Below are positions 36,013 through 38,107 of a DNA stretch of 38,107 nucleotides, piece by piece. The notes beneath the pieces were generated by a model that saw only the letters and a list, made by a program, of their open reading frames with translations, did no database searches and was not told the origin of the DNA. The number at the start of each line of letters is the position of its first letter. Position 1 is the stretch's first letter. The position numbers and the translations under genes are program-made. Source of the DNA: JAXMBX01 sp046349635 (GTDB lineage Bacteria > Planctomycetota > Planctomycetia > Planctomycetales > Planctomycetaceae); assembly GCA_046349635.1 (NCBI GenBank), contig JAXMBX010000050.1, positions 1-38,107 on the forward strand, written 5' to 3'.

Positions 36013-36963
36013 GTGCGGAATTTCTTCCCTTCCAGCGATTTTGCTCTCTCGCGCCGCCAGGTGCTGGCCCTCCTCGGCATCAGCGCGATGGGCTGGCACG
36101 GCTGCGCCTCGCAGGAAGACGACCTCGTTTCCATCAAGCAACTCTCCGACGCCATTTCCGTCAAAGAGTTGGAGTGGTTCTGCCAGATCGTCGACTGGCT
36201 CCCTAGCAAAAAGATCCCCTTCTTTCCCTCCCCCCTGGTTCCTCCGGAAGCCTGGCAGCACCAGGATGAAAAGAGCATCGAACGTCTGACCCAGGAACGG
36301 GTGGAAGAACTCGCCAAACGCTGGTCCGTCAACCAGATCTCCTCTTACCTCTCCCGCAGCCGCGCCCTCCGCTGGGCGTTAACCCGCATGGAAAGCCAGG
36401 TGATCGTCTTCGCCGGACTCACCGTTTCTTTGGGTGCCGCCCTCTGCAAGGCTTCCCTCCCCCCCGAGCAAAAACTCCTGGATCTGGAAAAAGAGGCGCG
36501 GCAGCACGTGGACCTGCTGCTCGAGGAAAAAAACTCGATGAAGAACATCGCCAAGTTTTCCCAGGACAACGGCTATCGCATTGCCCATGATGCCCTGTGG
36601 ATCCCTCTGTGGGACCTGATGCTGCATCTCAACCAGGTTCCCAATGACAACCTGCAACTGGTCATCAAGAACCGCGCCCGCCTGGAACCGATGTTCCCCG
36701 ACGAGTTCCACGAGAACCTGCTGAACCGCTACTCCCGTGTCCTCAAGGATACGGGACTCCCCTTCGAGGATCTGCCGGGGCAGAAGATCGACGATCTCGA
36801 CGTCTGGAATCCGGAGAGTCCGACGTATCAGGAACGGACCGCGCCGAAAAGCCTGGGGGGAATTTCCCCCGAGGATGCGGATCAATCGCTGTCGGAGTTG
36901 CTCAAGCAGACCTCAAAAGATCTGGAAAACGCGATGAAATCGGACGACAAAGCCCGTCGCTGA
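36013..36963 (+). CDS. Unrecognised exported (lipoprotein-like) protein
   Basis: The GTG at 36013 gives 316 residues; TTG 36001 is an alternative, and the frame continues upstream only as an overlap of the membrane-protein gene. The N-terminus 'SSDFALSRRQVLALLGI' then 'SAMGWHGCAS' combines a twin-arginine-like leader with a Cys in a lipobox-like place (G-W-H-G-C), so it may be exported and lipidated. The rest is helical ('QERVEELAKRWSVNQISSYL', 'LDLEKEARQHVDLLLEEKNS'), with no membrane segment and no known motif, and ends 'SKDLENAMKSDDKARR'. I do not recognise a family. It converges on aroH with a four-base gap. Confidence 0.8.
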   Translation: MRNFFPSSDFALSRRQVLALLGISAMGWHGCASQEDDLVSIKQLSDAISVKELEWFCQIVDWLPSKKIPFFPSPLVPPEAWQHQDEKSIERLTQERVEELAKRWSVNQISSYLSRSRALRWALTRMESQVIVFAGLTVSLGAALCKASLPPEQKLLDLEKEARQHVDLLLEEKNSMKNIAKFSQDNGYRIAHDALWIPLWDLMLHLNQVPNDNLQLVIKNRARLEPMFPDEFHENLLNRYSRVLKDTGLPFEDLPGQKIDDLDVWNPESPTYQERTAPKSLGGISPEDADQSLSELLKQTSKDLENAMKSDDKARR

Positions 36964-36967
36964 TCGC

Positions 36968-37339
36968 CTACTGCGCGCTCTGCACGTCGGGACGCAGCCG
37001 CTTCGCCTCGCGCAGGTAAACGTGCACGATCTCCTTCTGCGGCTTGTCCGTATTCCAATGCATCAGCACACGCACGCAACGGGGCATGCGGTCCGGAACA
37101 CCGATCTCGGAGGCACACAACAGGGGGACCTGCCCCATTCCCATCGCCCGGGCCGCCTCCGCGGGAAATGTCCCCACCAGATCCGGTGTCGTCGTGAAAA
37201 AAATCGAGGCGATGTCCTCGAACTGCTCGATCCGGTTCACCTTTAACAGCTCTTCCAGCAATTCGCGCGTGGCGGCCAGAATCTCCCCCGCGTCATCGCG
37301 GGTCACCGTTGTTGCCCCTCGCACACCTCGCACGCTCAT
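36968..37339 (-). CDS. aroH: Chorismate mutase, AroH type
   Basis: The 123-residue protein is a full-length AroH-class chorismate mutase, which turns chorismate into prephenate on the way to Phe and Tyr. The active-site residues of the Bacillus enzyme are found by number: R7 ('VRGVRGATTV'), C75 and E78 ('LLCASEIGVP'), R90 ('RCVRVLMH') and Y108 ('VHVYLREAKRLRP'); the Arg of the 'AEAAR' segment is at 64. The start at 37339 fits the family; the frame is open to 37393. Upstream, GAAGGG lies eight bases before the ATG. It is unfused and probably cytoplasmic, as a homotrimer. It faces the lpxD gene divergently. Confidence 0.94.
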   Translation of the reverse strand: MSVRGVRGATTVTRDDAGEILAATRELLEELLKVNRIEQFEDIASIFFTTTPDLVGTFPAEAARAMGMGQVPLLCASEIGVPDRMPRCVRVLMHWNTDKPQKEIVHVYLREAKRLRPDVQSAQ

Positions 37340-37719
37340 GAGCCTTGCCCTTCTCCTTTTTCGCTGATTGCTGGAACCGACCGCTGAAATCACGCGGATT
37401 AGAGTCGCGGAATTGATTTGAGAATCTCCACATTCTACAGGGTTTTGGTCAAAGTGGCATCGACCGGAGATGCGAAAAAAATGCCCCCGAATTCAATTCA
37501 TCGCGTCTTCGCCCGCCCGGCAGTCCAATCTCGATCTTCCGGCGCCAGAATCATTTTCGCGCCAAAATTCCAAAATTCACCTTGCATCGCAGGTGCGTTA
37601 TCCGGTACATAGGCGATGACTGACGTGGAAACGGATTGGAATCCACGTCGCGCCGAAGGGACCTGACACGATTGGCAGGCCTTCAGCAGGATGCTTATTC
37701 GGGGGAAAGGATGCCGCTC
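37340..37719. other. Divergent intergenic region between aroH and lpxD
   Basis: These 380 bases hold no recognised gene; the short open frames have no family-like sequence. An eight-base inverted repeat, GACGTGGA (37622-37629) and TCCACGTC (37642-37649), lies 71 bases before the lpxD start and could be a hairpin or a protein-binding site. No clear promoter pair was found. Confidence 0.5.
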
Positions 37720-38107
37720 ATGGGGGTGACGGTCGGCGATCTCGCGCGACAAGTCGGCGGGACGGTGCGTGGAGACGCGTCGTGTCCGATTATGGGGGCG
37801 CAAGCGCTGCGCAAAGCCGGTCCGGGTGATATTTCCTTCGCCGCGGACGAGAAGAATCTCGTTCTCCTCAAGGCCACCGACGCGTCCGCAGTCATTGTTC
37901 CCGCAGCGGCAGAGGGTCGTTTGACTCAGGTGGAACCCCACCTCATCCTGCTGTTCGTCGCGGACCCATTCGACGCTTTCCTCACGATTCTTGCACAATT
38001 CCGCCCTTTGGAAACCCCCGCGACCGTGGGCCTTTCCCCGCAGGCGACCATTCATCCCTCCGCGACGTTTGGCGAGAACTGCCACGTCTTTCCGGGGGCA
38101 TATATCG
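37720..38107 (+). CDS. lpxD: LpxD, UDP-3-O-acylglucosamine N-acyltransferase, 5' part (cut by window end)
   Basis: The frame is open to the window end, giving 129 residues of about 340. The N-terminal uridine-binding domain is clear: 'VGDLARQVGGTVRG', 'IMGAQALRKAGPGDISFAAD', 'KATDASAVIV', and 'PHLILLFVADPFDAFLTIL', followed by the first hexapeptide turns of the left-handed helix ('VGLSPQATIHPSATFGENCHVFPGAYI'). LpxD adds the second acyl chain in lipid A synthesis, in the cytoplasm. An in-frame ATG at 37711 abuts GGGGGAAAGG; the ATG at 37720 has that site nine bases upstream, so it is preferred. Presence of lpxD fits a lipid A-making outer membrane. Confidence 0.9.
   Translation, partial: MGVTVGDLARQVGGTVRGDASCPIMGAQALRKAGPGDISFAADEKNLVLLKATDASAVIVPAAAEGRLTQVEPHLILLFVADPFDAFLTILAQFRPLETPATVGLSPQATIHPSATFGENCHVFPGAYI

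Overview
The window looks like a chromosomal segment of a Planctomycete (order Planctomycetales, genus not determinable). The evidence is family content: two adjacent DUF1559 pseudopilin-like proteins with an H-x9-DG tail, a planctomycete-type cytochrome c domain joined to WD40 repeats, a secreted protein with the planctomycete '..SRMLLTATPA' N-terminal motif, a DUF5722 protein, a DUF3500 protein, a one-component sulfatase, a Fae-like protein and lipid A genes. No phage, insertion sequence, CRISPR array, rRNA or tRNA gene was seen.

Layout. 0-0.8 kb: a Rieske ferredoxin and a MIP18/SufT-like protein (Fe-S maturation). 0.8-3.7 kb, minus strand: a secreted small protein, a coiled-coil/cytochrome c/WD40 protein, and a 29-residue very basic protein with a GTG start. 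3.9-8.2 kb: an aldo/keto reductase, two DUF1559 proteins and an unrecognised protein. 8.2-12.0 kb: a Tat-exported two-domain alpha/beta hydrolase and a sulfatase, both frameshifted. 12.0-15.2 kb, minus: RidA, an enolase-superfamily enzyme and an ATP-grasp enzyme. 15.4-20.3 kb: DUF5722 (plus), then PARG-like, Fae-like and histidine kinase genes (minus). 20.5-24.5 kb: a LABN-domain protein and a giant MFS-PlsC-AMP-ligase gene (frameshifted). 24.7-31.2 kb: DUF3500, a sugar isomerase/epimerase, an HTH-PTS IIA protein, a HAMP membrane protein, a hydrolase, BshB1 and PP2C. 31.4-37 kb: a frameshifted zinc metalloprotease, a polytopic membrane protein and a lipoprotein-like protein. 37-38.1 kb: AroH chorismate mutase and the 5' part of lpxD, cut by the window end.

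Functional links. The hydrolase and sulfatase form a likely exported polysaccharide- or ester-degrading pair. The LABN protein, the lysophospholipid flippase/acyltransferase/acyl-ACP-ligase gene and lpxD point to a lipid A-bearing outer membrane and phospholipid repair. The Fae-like and ATP-grasp genes hint at tetrahydromethanopterin-linked C1 metabolism, which is known in Planctomycetes, but the Fae-like protein lacks the usual active-site histidine.

The strongest anomaly is not a new system. Five genes carry frame breaks, two of them as dense bursts (about 11.17-11.89 kb and 21.51-21.86 kb) in which the encoded amino acids remain family-like while the frame switches every 15-100 bases. This pattern fits sequence or assembly indel error better than decay or programmed frameshifting. 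I found no convincing undescribed multi-gene system. The most promising biological leads are the 29-residue basic protein, the Fae paralogue with a substituted catalytic residue, the inactive-looking second hydrolase domain and the DNA-binding/PTS IIA fusion.
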